Assembly: GCA_945861565.1 (NCBI GenBank)
Contig: CAMAUY010000002.1
Span: 1 to 64,000 of the forward strand
Direction: 5' to 3'
DNA length: 64,000 nucleotides
Origin: Akkermansia muciniphila
Lineage (GTDB): Bacteria; Verrucomicrobiota; Verrucomicrobiia; Limisphaerales; UBA9464
Part shown: positions 53,351 through 63,076 of the stretch, piece by piece
Position numbering within the stretch: the first letter of the stretch is position 1
How the letters are laid out: the number at the start of each line of letters is the position of its first letter
Notes under the pieces: generated by a model
Database searches by the model: none
What the model was told of the DNA's origin: nothing
What the model saw: the letters and a program-made list of their open reading frames with translations, nothing else
Made by a program: the position numbers and the translations under genes

Positions 53351-53864
53351 ATTCAACCGCCGGGAGTGGCTGACCGCCACGGCCAGCGTCCTCGCAGCCA
53401 CCGCAACCCCAGAATTTGTCCGGGCAGCCTCCGTCGGCCCCAAGGCCGGTGACACGCTTCCTGACCTCGCCAGTTTTGGATTGGAAGGAACTCTGCCCGA
53501 TCTGAAGGGCAAGACCGTCTTGATCGATTTTTGGGCATCCTGGTGCGCTCCCTGCAAGCGGTCGTTTCCGTCGCTGGCCCAGCTGCATCAAAAATTCGCA
53601 GCGAGAGGATTCCTCGTTCTCGCCGTCAGTGTGGATGAGGAAAAGGAGGACATGGACAAGTTCCTGAAAAAAAATCCCGTTCCGTTTCCGGTGGTGCGGG
53701 ATCCCAAAAGCCAGTTGGCCGAAAAGCTCGGAATCGATGTAATGCCCACCTCAATTTTGGTGGGCAAGGACGGCAAAATCCGGATAGTGCATCGTGGATT
53801 CGAGGGCGAGTCGACCCGGAAACAATACCAGGCCGATATTGAGGCCGCGCTTGATTCAAAGTGA
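53331..53864 (+). CDS. Tat-exported TlpA/thioredoxin-like protein
   Basis: The 177-residue protein starts at the ATG at 53331 (or 53337). It has a twin-arginine type signal (FNRREWLTATASVLAATATP) and a thioredoxin fold with the active-site motif WCAPCKRSFPSL. The cis-Pro loop is VMPTSILVGKDG. The fold is of the AhpC/TSA-Redoxin type (DTLPDLASFGLEG opening). It likely handles disulfide or thiol redox in the periplasm. It overlaps apbE by 20 nt and is 37 bp before the DUF4266 gene. Confidence 0.9.
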   Translation: MNMHSLKFNRREWLTATASVLAATATPEFVRAASVGPKAGDTLPDLASFGLEGTLPDLKGKTVLIDFWASWCAPCKRSFPSLAQLHQKFAARGFLVLAVSVDEEKEDMDKFLKKNPVPFPVVRDPKSQLAEKLGIDVMPTSILVGKDGKIRIVHRGFEGESTRKQYQADIEAALDSK

Positions 53865-53901
53865 TCCAGTGTCGAGTTCCTCCGATCGACGCCCTTCTCC
53901 C

Positions 53902-54120
53902 ATGAAAAATCTGATCCCTCTGCTGATTCTAGCCGTGTGCGCCACCTGGGCTGCAGGCTGCAAGAATGTGAAACCGTACCAGCGGAAAACGTTGTCGGAC
54001 CGAACGATGCGCGGGGACCGGGACCCGATGGGGGTCGCGTTATCGGAACACATGTACTTCTCGCGCGAAGCCGCCGCCGGCGGGCGAGGCGTCGGCGGCG
54101 GCGGCTGTGGCTGCAACTAG
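53902..54120 (+). CDS. DUF4266 small lipoprotein with Gly/Cys tail
   Basis: The 72-residue lipoprotein starts at the ATG at 53902 (MKNLIPLLILAVCATWAAGC, Cys 20 lipidated). The mature part reads PYQRKTLSDRTM, DPMGVALSEHMYFSREAAA, and ends in GGRGVGGGGCGCN, a glycine-rich CxC tail. This layout is the DUF4266 family, short lipoproteins found with DUF3570, ApbE and thioredoxin-like genes. The function is unknown; a metal-binding or redox tail is possible. Confidence 0.85.
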   Translation: MKNLIPLLILAVCATWAAGCKNVKPYQRKTLSDRTMRGDRDPMGVALSEHMYFSREAAAGGRGVGGGGCGCN

Positions 54121-54293
54121 CTGCCAGTAAGATGCGTATAGGGATGGGTGGCACGCCAGTTGCTCTACCCCTACTCGTATGAATGATTCCGAGCATGCCC
54201 TGTGTCAGTACACCCGAAGACTGGCTTTGGATCACTGCTCGTAGGTTTTTCTGAACCGTCGGTGAACTCCATGAGTCCAACCTTACTCGTGCC

Positions 54294-55778
54294 GTGAGAC
54301 GCATCTTTCAAGTTCCATCGCTGCTGGTCGCCGTGCTCCTTCAGCTTGCACCCCTCAGCCGGACTCTGCCCGTGTCGGTTTTGCCCGTTGCATCGCCCAT
54401 CGCCGTCGTCTGGCAGATTCTTCTCCGAGCGGCCGCGGTGGCCGGAAGTTTTCACGCCGTGTCCGGTGCGACAACCCTGGTAAGCCCGGAATCCGCCAGC
54501 GGGAAAGTGGGGGTACCCTTCAACTACAAGGCAGAAATCTTCAGCGACCAATACCTTTCACCTAAATCGTATTCCGCCACCGGCATTACCCCCACTCCGA
54601 AGGACATTGCCACGCTTGGATTCGTGATCGACAATCTTTCCGGCCAAATCAGCGGGACGCCGAACAAGGCCGGAACCCACAAGATTAAGCTCACCGGTTG
54701 GCATAAGTCGAATCTCTCGGGCGATAGTGCATCGTATAATATCACGTTCGTCATTAGTCCAGGCGGTACTGCTCCGACGATTTCCCTGCAGCCCCTCGCC
54801 CAAACCGCAACCGTCGGTGACACGGTCACACTTCGTGTTGCCGCCACCGGAGACTCGCCATTTACCTACCGATGGATCCGCAACGGAATTGAACTTTCTG
54901 GCAAAACGAATTCGACCCTCACTTTCAGTCCCGTCGCGCTAACGGATGACGCCGACTACTCCGTTCGCGTCACAAATCCCTCCGGCAACACTCCCAGTGC
55001 AACGGTCCATCTGACCGTCGTCGCGCCCCCAGTTTCCCCCGTGATCACGCTCCAGCCGTTGGGCGTCAGCGCCAATTCGGGCGCCAACGTTGAATTCCGG
55101 TCGCAGGCCAGCGGGGCTCCAGCCCCAACCTATCAGTGGTTCAAAGGATCGACGCTTCTCGCCGGTAAAGTAAGTTCCACTCTCTTCCTGCCCAATGTCA
55201 CCACCAATGATGAGGGTGCCTACTCCGTTCACGTCAGCAATGCCGGCGGCACGGTCCCCAGCAATCCTGCACTCCTGACGGTCTTTGTCGCCCCCAGCGT
55301 CACCCTGCACCCGTCGGATCAGACAGTGCCGGCGGGGACATCGGTCACGTTCAACGTTGCCGCCACGGGCAAACCCGCCCCGTCCTTCCAGTGGTACCAT
55401 GGAAACACTCTCCTGATCGATTCCACCAATGCCATCTTGGAAGTGACCGCTTCCGACTCAACAATGGGATCGTACCACGCCGTTGCGAGCAATGTCGCCG
55501 GCACTGCCCTCAGCACTTCCGCCTCTCTGACGTTGGAGCCAACGGTCGTGCTGACCGTTCCACCACTTCATCTGATTTCGGTGGGCGAGACCGTTTCCGT
55601 GCTGGAGTTCACAGCCTCGCCCGGAGGCGCGTATGTGATCGAATATCTGGATACGCTCCACGGCACCCGCTGGGCACCCGGTCCAACGCTGTCGAACAGC
55701 ACCGGGTCCGTCTTCGTCGAAGTGCCCAGTGGTGAAGTCGGAGCTCGTTTTTGGAGGGTCCGATTGGGCACGAATTAA
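54294..55778 (+). CDS. Exported protein with three immunoglobulin-like domains
   Basis: The 494-residue protein starts at a GTG (54294), with a hydrophobic leader (SLLVAVLLQLAPLSRTLP). A putative Ig-like/He_PIG domain (about 75-155, LSGQISGTPNKAGTHKI) precedes three Ig-like domains at about 160-243, 248-330 and 332-417. These carry repeat patterns such as YRWIRNGIELSGKTNSTL, YQWFKGSTLLAGKVSSTL and FQWYHGNTLLIDSTNAIL. A beta-rich C-terminal part ends ARFWRVRLGTN. Such proteins are common on verrucomicrobial surfaces, probably for adhesion or binding. The preceding 173 bp hold no gene. Confidence 0.85.
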   Translation: MRRIFQVPSLLVAVLLQLAPLSRTLPVSVLPVASPIAVVWQILLRAAAVAGSFHAVSGATTLVSPESASGKVGVPFNYKAEIFSDQYLSPKSYSATGITPTPKDIATLGFVIDNLSGQISGTPNKAGTHKIKLTGWHKSNLSGDSASYNITFVISPGGTAPTISLQPLAQTATVGDTVTLRVAATGDSPFTYRWIRNGIELSGKTNSTLTFSPVALTDDADYSVRVTNPSGNTPSATVHLTVVAPPVSPVITLQPLGVSANSGANVEFRSQASGAPAPTYQWFKGSTLLAGKVSSTLFLPNVTTNDEGAYSVHVSNAGGTVPSNPALLTVFVAPSVTLHPSDQTVPAGTSVTFNVAATGKPAPSFQWYHGNTLLIDSTNAILEVTASDSTMGSYHAVASNVAGTALSTSASLTLEPTVVLTVPPLHLISVGETVSVLEFTASPGGAYVIEYLDTLHGTRWAPGPTLSNSTGSVFVEVPSGEVGARFWRVRLGTN

Positions 55779-55829
55779 ACGGGGACCTTGATCGCGGACT
55801 CTTGCTCCGGAGTCCTGACCCAATATCCC

Positions 55830-56723
55830 TCAAGCAAGGCCTAGATTTCTCACCACTTGGACTGCGGACCTCGCCCTGTTTAGCGTATAGAAGTGGATCC
55901 CAGGAGCGCCTTCCCGAAGCAGTTCCTCGCACTGGCGTGTGGCGTACTCAATGCCATATCGAGTTACCGCTTCGTCGTCGTCTCCCAACTCCTCCAGCCG
56001 CTGCAAAAATGCCGCCGGCAGACGCGCACCACACATCTCGGTAAACTTCTTCGTCTGATTCCGCGACAGCACCGGCAGGATACCTGGAATCAAGGGAACC
56101 GTTACTCCCAAGTTCCGCGTCAGGTGTTCCCGAAAGGCAAAGTAATCCGCGTTGTCAAAAAATAGCTGTGTTACGACAAAATCAGCCCCGGCAGCAATCT
56201 TTTCGCGCAGATGCCCCCAATCTACGTGTTTCCCTTCCGATTGAGCGACGTGTCCTTCAGGAAATCCCGCCGTTCCCACGGTGAAACCGCCCAGATCGTG
56301 CAGGTATCGGACCAATTCAGCCGAATATCGAAAGCCACCTTCGGTCGCCACCCAGTCGCCCGTTCCACCCGGCGGATCTCCTCGCAACGCCAGAATATTG
56401 TGAACGCCCCGCGACCGCGCCTCATCGATCACCGACCGCAGCTGCTCCCGCGTCGCATTCACGCAGGTCAGGTGCATCATCGTCGTAAGGTCAAACTCCC
56501 GCTGGATGCGATCCACAATTGCGAGCGTCTTCTCACGCGTGCTCCCACCCGCCCCATACGTCACAGAACAATAGTCGAACCGGCCCTCCTTCAACATGGG
56601 AAGGGTCTTCTCGAAAAGCGTCCGGTCGCCGTCATCGGACTTGGGCGGAAAGAACTCGATCGAAATCGACGGCCGCCCGAGTCGAGCGTTCGCAACATGA
56701 ATATCATGAATCGATTGAACCAT
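55830..56723 (-). CDS. metF: 5,10-methylenetetrahydrofolate reductase
   Basis: The 297-residue FAD enzyme reduces methylene-THF to methyl-THF for methionine synthesis. Motifs are SIEFFPPKSDDGD (catalytic Glu), CSVTYGAGGS, HLTCVNATREQL, LALRGDPPGG and FVVTQLFFDN, all typical of MetF. The ATG is at 56723. It is convergent with the Ig-domain gene and divergent from polX. Confidence 0.95.
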   Translation of the reverse strand: MVQSIHDIHVANARLGRPSISIEFFPPKSDDGDRTLFEKTLPMLKEGRFDYCSVTYGAGGSTREKTLAIVDRIQREFDLTTMMHLTCVNATREQLRSVIDEARSRGVHNILALRGDPPGGTGDWVATEGGFRYSAELVRYLHDLGGFTVGTAGFPEGHVAQSEGKHVDWGHLREKIAAGADFVVTQLFFDNADYFAFREHLTRNLGVTVPLIPGILPVLSRNQTKKFTEMCGARLPAAFLQRLEELGDDDEAVTRYGIEYATRQCEELLREGAPGIHFYTLNRARSAVQVVRNLGLA

Positions 56724-56895
56724 GCGCCGATTAGTAAACAGGTCCGGTCCTTAAATCAATAATCAAATCAACGCATCAGGATATGTTGATTTGAAAAGTT
56801 AGCTTCGCGGGAGCCGCCTCCGGCAACACCTCGCTTGAGTTTCGGGGGACAGGATTTCTGTTCACCCCTGCCACGGCTCATGCCACGGTCGCCCC

Positions 56896-58653
56896 ATGGA
56901 TAAGGATCACGTAGCTGCGGTCCTGACAGAAATCGGCACGCTGCTCGAACTAAAGGGCGAAAACCCCTTCAAAACGCGCGCCTACGTCAACGCCGCCCGA
57001 ATGTTGGAGGGACTGAACGAACCTCTGGAGAAGGTCGTCACGGAAAAGCGCCTTGGCAATCTCAAGGGCGTTGGTGACGCACTCGTGGAGAAGATCACCA
57101 CGCTCGTAACTACGGGCCGGTTGCCGTATTACGAAGAACTCAAGGCCTCGGTGCCATCCGGTCTGCTGGAAATGCTAGAGCTCCAGGGCCTGGGACCGAA
57201 GAAGGTCAAGAGACTGCACGACGAGCTAGCGATCACAGGCGTCGAACAGCTTGAGGCCGCGGCCCGAGCGGGAAAAATCGCTCGTCTCGAAGGTTTCGGT
57301 GAAAAAACCCAAACCCGAATCCTCGAAGCCATCGCTTTCAAACGCCAGTTCGCCTCCCGGCATCGCCTGGCCAGCGCGCTCACGGCGGCGGATCCCATCG
57401 TAGAATCGCTACGCTCTCACCCGGATGTTTTGCGATGTTCAACCGCCGGCAGCCTTCGGCGTTGGAAGGAAGTCATCGGTGACATCGACTTCGTCGTGTC
57501 TTCGAAGAAGCCCCTGGCCGTCCTCCAGCATTTCGTCACCCAGCCCGGAGTTCTGCAGGTGCTCGCGCATGGAGACACCAAGGCCAGCGTCTTGCTCAAC
57601 GGTGGCATCCAGGCCGACCTTCGCGTGGTGAGTGAAACCGAGTATCCCTTCGCCCTCGCCTATTTCACCGGCAGCAAGGAACACAATATCGTTATGCGTC
57701 AGCGTGCCATTGCCCGCGGCCTTCGTCTCAACGAGTACGGCTTATTCCGATCCACCGAAGAAACTCGCGACCCGGACCTGCGGATCTCCTGCAACAGCGA
57801 GGAGGAACTCTACCAGAACTTAGGTCTCCCATTCATCGCCCCCGAACTGCGCGAAGACCACGGCGAATTCGCCGCCGGAGAATCCCATACGTTGCCGCGA
57901 TTGATGGAATGGACCGACCTTCGGGGGTCCCTCCACAACCATTCAAACTGGAGTGACGGGCGGAACACCCTCGAAGACATCGTCCAACATACCTCGGACC
58001 TGGGCCTGGAATACTGGGCCATCACGGACCATTCCCGCGCCAGCTTTCAAGCCAATGGGCTCGATCCGAAACGACTGCGTCAGCAGCTCGAATCGGTCGC
58101 GCAAATCAATCGATCCCTGGCCGATGAAGGCACGGCGTTTCGGCTGCTCACCGGCACAGAAGTCGATATTCTCAAGGACGGCCTGGACTTCCCGGACGAT
58201 CTCCTCTCGCAACTGGAGGTGGTTGTTGCCAGCCTGCATGTGCCAGCCAGTGATGAAGCGGAAAATACGCGCCGATTGATCGCCGCCGCAGAGAATCCCT
58301 TCGTCCACATGCTGGGACACCCCACCGGGCGTCTTCTCCTCGAACGGGATGCGTATAAGGTCAACATTCAAGCCGTCATTGACGCCTGCGCCGAGACCGG
58401 AACCTGGATCGAATTGAATGCGTCCCCGTACCGTTTAGATCTCGATTGGCGGCACTGGAATTACGCAAAGTCCAAAGGGGCGCGCTGCGTAATCAACTGT
58501 GATGCCCACCGGTTGGAGCACGTCCAGTTCCTTCGCCTGGGGGCGGCCATCGCCCGGAAAGGATGGCTGGAGAAACCGGATGTTATCAACACGCTTCCTC
58601 TCGCAGCCCTCCGCAAGGCCCTCGGCAAGAAACGGACGGCGGCCGGTTCCTGA
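56896..58653 (+). CDS. polX: DNA polymerase/3'-5' exonuclease PolX
   Basis: The 585-residue repair polymerase has an N-terminal helix-hairpin-helix region (LGNLKGVGDALVEKI, LQGLGPKKVKRLH), the Pol X catalytic core with SLRRWKEVIGDIDFVV (GDID at 195-198), and a C-terminal PHP exonuclease domain from about 345 (LHNHSNWSDGRNTLEDI, ITDHS, HPTGRL, INCDAH). The PHP metal ligands are present. The usual length is 570-600. It fills short gaps and removes damaged ends in base excision repair. Confidence 0.95.
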   Translation: MDKDHVAAVLTEIGTLLELKGENPFKTRAYVNAARMLEGLNEPLEKVVTEKRLGNLKGVGDALVEKITTLVTTGRLPYYEELKASVPSGLLEMLELQGLGPKKVKRLHDELAITGVEQLEAAARAGKIARLEGFGEKTQTRILEAIAFKRQFASRHRLASALTAADPIVESLRSHPDVLRCSTAGSLRRWKEVIGDIDFVVSSKKPLAVLQHFVTQPGVLQVLAHGDTKASVLLNGGIQADLRVVSETEYPFALAYFTGSKEHNIVMRQRAIARGLRLNEYGLFRSTEETRDPDLRISCNSEEELYQNLGLPFIAPELREDHGEFAAGESHTLPRLMEWTDLRGSLHNHSNWSDGRNTLEDIVQHTSDLGLEYWAITDHSRASFQANGLDPKRLRQQLESVAQINRSLADEGTAFRLLTGTEVDILKDGLDFPDDLLSQLEVVVASLHVPASDEAENTRRLIAAAENPFVHMLGHPTGRLLLERDAYKVNIQAVIDACAETGTWIELNASPYRLDLDWRHWNYAKSKGARCVINCDAHRLEHVQFLRLGAAIARKGWLEKPDVINTLPLAALRKALGKKRTAAGS

Positions 58654-58666
58654 ATCGGACGTGAAA

Positions 58667-59467
58667 CTACGGCCCGCCCAACTCCGGCTTCAGCCAGGGT
58701 GTGTCCGCCCAATACCATTGCCTGGTTTTTAGCGAATCCACATGCCCGTCCGCATAAAGGTTATTCGCACGCGTGTTGTGTCGGGGATCAGGCCCGCCCC
58801 AGTTCGGGTCATCGGGCGAGGCAACACATCCGACACAGGGCGCATCGTTGCCGACATCATGGACGATCCAGGTGCCGATCTTGCGTTTGGAAAGCGGTGT
58901 CACGGCTTTTTCAGGATCCTTAGAGTTGGTCGCTGCAACCCCTCCATCCGTCACGTGCACGGTCCCCGCCGGATTACGAAGCCCACTGTCTTTGACCCCT
59001 CGAACCTCCCAGGTTTTCGGCCACCAACATCCGCCCAAGCGGAAATTCGCAGCATAGTTGCCATATAAACCATCCTTGGAATAGGTCACTTCGCCGTCAT
59101 TGCTCGTACCAAAGGCTCCGCCGGAATTTGGCTTGCGGTCCTTGGGGGCCGGACGAACCGGGCACAACAGAAGTTTCTTCGCCTGCTGATAGGCAAAGGT
59201 GTAGCTGTACCAGTTGGTCTGGTCGAGGCCGTTCATGGTCAGAGTAAAGGTCCACGGGAAGAGGTCCCGATAATCGTTGAGATACAACTTCGCCGCCAAG
59301 CCGAGTTGTTTCTCGTTGTTGACGCACTGGATCGCCTGCGCCTTAGACTTTGCCCGGGACAGCGCCGGCAACAGCATGCCCGCAAGAATCGCAATGATCG
59401 CGATTACCACCAGCAATTCGATCAGAGTGAAGCCGTGACGCGTGCATCGGAAGGGGTTCGATTTCAT
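58667..59467 (-). CDS. Pseudopilin-like protein, tandem copy A
   Basis: The 266-residue protein starts at the ATG at 59467. It has a prepilin leader ([12 protein letters not shown]), an N-terminal hydrophobic helix and then [20 protein letters not shown]. The C-terminal half has a Lys/Gly-rich stretch ([18 protein letters not shown]), a small Cys pair (APCVGCVAS) and the tail [18 protein letters not shown]. It is highly similar over its length to the neighbour at 59527-60330. The function as a pseudopilin or surface filament is inferred from the leader only. Confidence 0.85.
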   Translation of the reverse strand: MKSNPFRCTRHGFTLIELLVVIAIIAILAGMLLPALSRAKSKAQAIQCVNNEKQLGLAAKLYLNDYRDLFPWTFTLTMNGLDQTNWYSYTFAYQQAKKLLLCPVRPAPKDRKPNSGGAFGTSNDGEVTYSKDGLYGNYAANFRLGGCWWPKTWEVRGVKDSGLRNPAGTVHVTDGGVAATNSKDPEKAVTPLSKRKIGTWIVHDVGNDAPCVGCVASPDDPNWGGPDPRHNTRANNLYADGHVDSLKTRQWYWADTPWLKPELGGP

Positions 59468-59526
59468 GAAAAAGCGGAACAATCCGATGCAGTGACCTAC
59501 GAACAGGGTCTAAAATCAACCCAAAA

Positions 59527-60330
59527 CTAAGGCCCACCGACATCCGGCTTCAGCCAAGGCGTGTCTGCCCAATACCACTGCCTTGTTTTGAGCGAATCCG
59601 CATGGCCGTCGGCATAGAGGTTATTCGCACGCGTGTTGTGTCGGGGATCAGGCCCCCCCCAGTTCGGATCATCGAGCGAGGCAACACAGCCGACACAGGG
59701 GGCATCGTTGCCGACATCATGGACGATCCAGGTCCCGATCTTGCGTTTGGAAAGGGGTGTCACCGCCTTGTCGGGATCCTTACTATTGGTCGCCGCAACC
59801 CCTCCATCCGTCACGTGCACCGTCCCCGACGGATTGCGGACCGCCCCTTCCTTGACCCCCGGCACCACCCAGGTGCCCGGAAACCAGCATCCGCCCAAAC
59901 GAAAATTCGCAGCATAATTGCCGTACAAACCATCCCGGGAATAGGTCACTTCGCCGTCCTTGCTCGTACCAAACCCTGCGCCCGCGCCGGGCTTCCGGTC
60001 TTTGAGTGCCGGGCGGACCGGACAAAGCAGCAGTTTCTTCGACTGTTGATAGATAAAGGTATAGCTGTACCAGTTGGTCTGATCGAGACCATTCGCCGTC
60101 CCCGAAAATGTCCAAGGGTACAAGTCTCGAAAATCGTTCAGATATAATTTTGTGGCCAACCCGAGTTGCTTCTCGTTGTTGACACACTGAATCGACTGCG
60201 CCTTGGTCTTCGCTCGGGATAGCGCCGGCAACAACATGCCCGCAAGAATCGCAATAATCGCAATGACCACCAGCAATTCGATCAGCGTGAAGGCGCGCCG
60301 GGCCGATTGCGAACGGTTGTTCCAATTCAT
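59527..60330 (-). CDS. Pseudopilin-like protein, tandem copy B
   Basis: The 267-residue protein is the paralogue of copy A: the same leader ([10 protein letters not shown]), the same C-terminal DGH tail ([20 protein letters not shown]) and long identical blocks such as [18 protein letters not shown]. Copies A and B are 59 bp apart and in the same direction, so they arose by tandem duplication. Their main difference is in the first 17 residues and a few substitutions in the middle. The Gfo/Idh gene lies just upstream. Confidence 0.85.
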   Translation of the reverse strand: MNWNNRSQSARRAFTLIELLVVIAIIAILAGMLLPALSRAKTKAQSIQCVNNEKQLGLATKLYLNDFRDLYPWTFSGTANGLDQTNWYSYTFIYQQSKKLLLCPVRPALKDRKPGAGAGFGTSKDGEVTYSRDGLYGNYAANFRLGGCWFPGTWVVPGVKEGAVRNPSGTVHVTDGGVAATNSKDPDKAVTPLSKRKIGTWIVHDVGNDAPCVGCVASLDDPNWGGPDPRHNTRANNLYADGHADSLKTRQWYWADTPWLKPDVGGP

Positions 60331-60366
60331 GGGGTAAACGAAAAATGAAAAGCGCCCGTTAGACTC

Positions 60367-61860
60367 CTAGACTCGGGAGGGCACTTCAAACCCGCGGCGA
60401 TACTCGCGTGTCAGCATCGAATTCGCCCGCCGACTGGAACCCGTGAAACGCTCGGTCTGCGTGTCCATATCGAGCGATGCACCCATCACGAATGGCGTCC
60501 GAGTCAGATCAATACCATTGGCTCCCAGGTGTTCATTGAGACGAGCCAACGTTTCGGATGCCGCCGGATTCCCCTGCAAACGCTCCCGGAGGGCTCCGGG
60601 AGAAAGCTTTTCCCCGAGTTGATAGCTCACATTGGCGGTGTGGCACAGGCCGCTGCTCAGGTGCCCCTCCTCGATCTCGGCATTCAAATCGTGCGGGCGG
60701 CGGCTGCGGACTGCGGCGATGAAATTTGCGTAATGATCCGCAGCCCCTTTCCAACGCTTAACCTCGTGGCCTGAGCGGTCGTAGGCGACGGCACTATCGT
60801 AACTTGGAATGCTGAGGTATCCGCCCTCGCACTCGACGATGACACCAATGCTGGCACCCCTGAGCACATCCATATTCTTGCCCCACAACGCCGGTGTCTG
60901 AAACTCCTGGGCCCTCGGCAATCCGCGCACTTCGAAGATCAACGGGGCCCGTTTGAAGCCATGGTAAACGAATTGGGAATTCGGGGTATTGCCATCGTCC
61001 ACGTATCCAAACCGTCCGCCCACGCTGAAGACCGTCGGGCTGAGGGTGCGCTCGCCCAGCGCCCAGCGGGCGATATCCATCTGATGGATGCCCTGGTTAC
61101 CCAGATCTCCGTTGCCGGTGATAAACTGCCAGTGCCAGTCGTAGTGTAACTTCTGCCGCATGAGGGGATTCATCGGTGACGGCCCGCACCAGAGGTCATA
61201 GTCGACGTGGGGCGGAATGGGCGTCGGAGCGGCTACCTTGCCAATGCTCTGGCGCGGCTTATAGCAAAGGCCCCGGGCGAGCGTGATCCTGCCCAGATTA
61301 TTTGCCTGGACCCACTCGACCGCCTCGCGGAGGCCGGGGTTGGAGCGGCTTTGAGTTCCCGTCTGCACGATGCGGCCGTACTTCCGGGCGGCCTTAACGA
61401 TTTGACGTCCTTCCCACGCGTTGTGGGACACGGGCTTCTCGACGTAGACGTCTTTGCCGTGCTGGCAGGCCCAGACGGCGATCAATGCGTGCCAGTGATT
61501 GGGGGTGGCGGTTGAGATTGCGTCAATGTCCCCCCGTTCCAACAGCTTGCGGACGTCGGTGAATTTTTCGACGTGAATGCCCTTGGCGGCAAGGTCCGTA
61601 GCTCCTTTGTCCAAGACGTTGCGATCGCAATCACAGAGCGCCACGAGACGAACGCCTTTTAATTTGGTGAAGCCATTGATATGATCCATGCCACGACCGT
61701 TGAATCCGATGACCGCCACCCGCACATCGTCGTTGGCTCCGATAACCCGTGCGCTCCGCGGCGCAGCCGGGCGTGATGTCGAACAACCTGGAACGGCTAG
61801 CCCTCCGACGCTCAGAGCGGCGGCGGCAAGAAACTGACGGCGTGTAACGTGGGTATTCAT
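60367..61860 (-). CDS. Tat-exported Gfo/Idh/MocA family oxidoreductase, lipoprotein-like
   Basis: The 497-residue protein starts at the ATG at 61860. A Tat signal (TRRQFLAAAALSVGG) ends in a lipobox-like AVPGC. The dehydrogenase domain shows VAVIGFNGRGMDHINGF, DVYVEKPVSHN and GNQGIHQMDIARWALGE. Such exported oxidoreductases are abundant in Verrucomicrobiota and Planctomycetota; some act on sugar derivatives, with cofactor bound before export. It is upstream of the pseudopilins and downstream of the DUF6807 gene on the same strand. Confidence 0.88.
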   Translation of the reverse strand: MNTHVTRRQFLAAAALSVGGLAVPGCSTSRPAAPRSARVIGANDDVRVAVIGFNGRGMDHINGFTKLKGVRLVALCDCDRNVLDKGATDLAAKGIHVEKFTDVRKLLERGDIDAISTATPNHWHALIAVWACQHGKDVYVEKPVSHNAWEGRQIVKAARKYGRIVQTGTQSRSNPGLREAVEWVQANNLGRITLARGLCYKPRQSIGKVAAPTPIPPHVDYDLWCGPSPMNPLMRQKLHYDWHWQFITGNGDLGNQGIHQMDIARWALGERTLSPTVFSVGGRFGYVDDGNTPNSQFVYHGFKRAPLIFEVRGLPRAQEFQTPALWGKNMDVLRGASIGVIVECEGGYLSIPSYDSAVAYDRSGHEVKRWKGAADHYANFIAAVRSRRPHDLNAEIEEGHLSSGLCHTANVSYQLGEKLSPGALRERLQGNPAASETLARLNEHLGANGIDLTRTPFVMGASLDMDTQTERFTGSSRRANSMLTREYRRGFEVPSRV

Positions 61861-61957
61861 GGAATTCTCGCGAGGGTTATAGAAAACAATTGAAAACAAT
61901 CAGACCGGGATTCTCTTTAAGTTCACTTCTATAGCGGGTGGGGTGGATGGAATCCGT

Positions 61958-62974
61958 TCAGGGCGATTCCTGGTAGCGGGTCCATTGTTCGGCGACTCTG
62001 CCTTGCTCCGTGTCGCCGCCGTGGAAGAGGAAACGATATCGAAACGTGACGCTCTTGCCGGCCGGAATTCGGAGATCACCCTCGCCCTTCGGCTTCTTCT
62101 CAAAATCATGCAAACCGAACGGGTTGGCCGCAAAAAGGCCGTAATCCCGCGCATGCCACCAGGTGGGATGGCGCGGATTGGACGGATGGTCAAACATTGA
62201 AATCCCGACCTTACGACCATCGACTGGACCATAATAGTCGCACCACTCGGCCCGTTTTCCCCAAACTGCCGCTCCGCTCGCGCCACGGGAACTGACCAGA
62301 TGCCCGGCACCCAACTGATCCTTCGGCTGCTTGACACGCATTGATTCGGGCACCCGGATAGACATCGACCCCTCCTTGGTGTCTCCCAGCACCAAGTCGC
62401 CGTGTGACGCAATCACGGTAATCTCAAAATCCATCAGCCGCGCATCCACGGGGGTACGATGGAACCGCATTGTCCGCTCATCGGTCGCCACCACCGTGCC
62501 ATCCTTCGCACGCCATTCATTGCGGGTTGTCAATACCCCACGGTCGGTTCCCGATTTCAATTGCGAAAAACCCTGGTGGACCGTCCGGCCGGCCTTCACC
62601 CCTTCGCTCCAGAAATCGACACCGTTGACCTCCCCGTGCGCCCACCAAAGACCGTGATGATGGGGATGATCGCGCTCCTCACCCGACACCTCCTCCTGCG
62701 GCCATCGGCGAGTCATATGCACCCCGCCTGGCCCCAAGATCGGGTAGAAATAGGGGCGGGTCACATCTTGGTAGCGATAGTCGGTGAAATGTTGCCCATC
62801 GACCTCGACCCGAATAACTCCGTTGGTCTCGATCAATGCCACACCCGGAGGGGCCGGAACGGCCGACGCACGATCGCCGAGGGATCGGTGAGTCTGACAA
62901 CCCGACCCCAGGACGGCGAGAATTCCCATTACGCAGAGAGAAAACGTTCCAGAATGACGCCGTTGGGGAAACAT
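61958..62974 (-). CDS. DUF6807 (PmoA-like) lipoprotein
   Basis: The 338-residue protein has a lipobox VLGSGC (Cys about 26). The mature part shows YFYPILGPGGVHMTRRWP, DHPHHHGLWWAHGEVNG, a His-rich block, and HPSNPRHPTWWHARDYGLFA. It belongs to the PmoA/DUF6807 family, which is found in polysaccharide-rich Verrucomicrobiota and is not a methane monooxygenase. The His-rich motif suggests metal or sugar binding. It lies 97 bp upstream of the Gfo/Idh gene on the same strand and probably shares its transcript. Confidence 0.85.
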   Translation of the reverse strand: MFPQRRHSGTFSLCVMGILAVLGSGCQTHRSLGDRASAVPAPPGVALIETNGVIRVEVDGQHFTDYRYQDVTRPYFYPILGPGGVHMTRRWPQEEVSGEERDHPHHHGLWWAHGEVNGVDFWSEGVKAGRTVHQGFSQLKSGTDRGVLTTRNEWRAKDGTVVATDERTMRFHRTPVDARLMDFEITVIASHGDLVLGDTKEGSMSIRVPESMRVKQPKDQLGAGHLVSSRGASGAAVWGKRAEWCDYYGPVDGRKVGISMFDHPSNPRHPTWWHARDYGLFAANPFGLHDFEKKPKGEGDLRIPAGKSVTFRYRFLFHGGDTEQGRVAEQWTRYQESP

Positions 62975-63076
62975 GAGAACTCTTTCTTAACCGGAACGAC
63001 AGGAGAGAACAATAGTATTCCAGGGGCAATGAAGCCAGCCGTTGAAATCTTTCCCCAAACCCCGCATATTGACGCC

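Noticed and set aside
61958-62974. Methane monooxygenase subunit suggested by the PmoA-like family name
   Set aside because: It is a periplasmic-type lipoprotein with a His-rich motif and no membrane helices of particulate methane monooxygenase; the name is historical.
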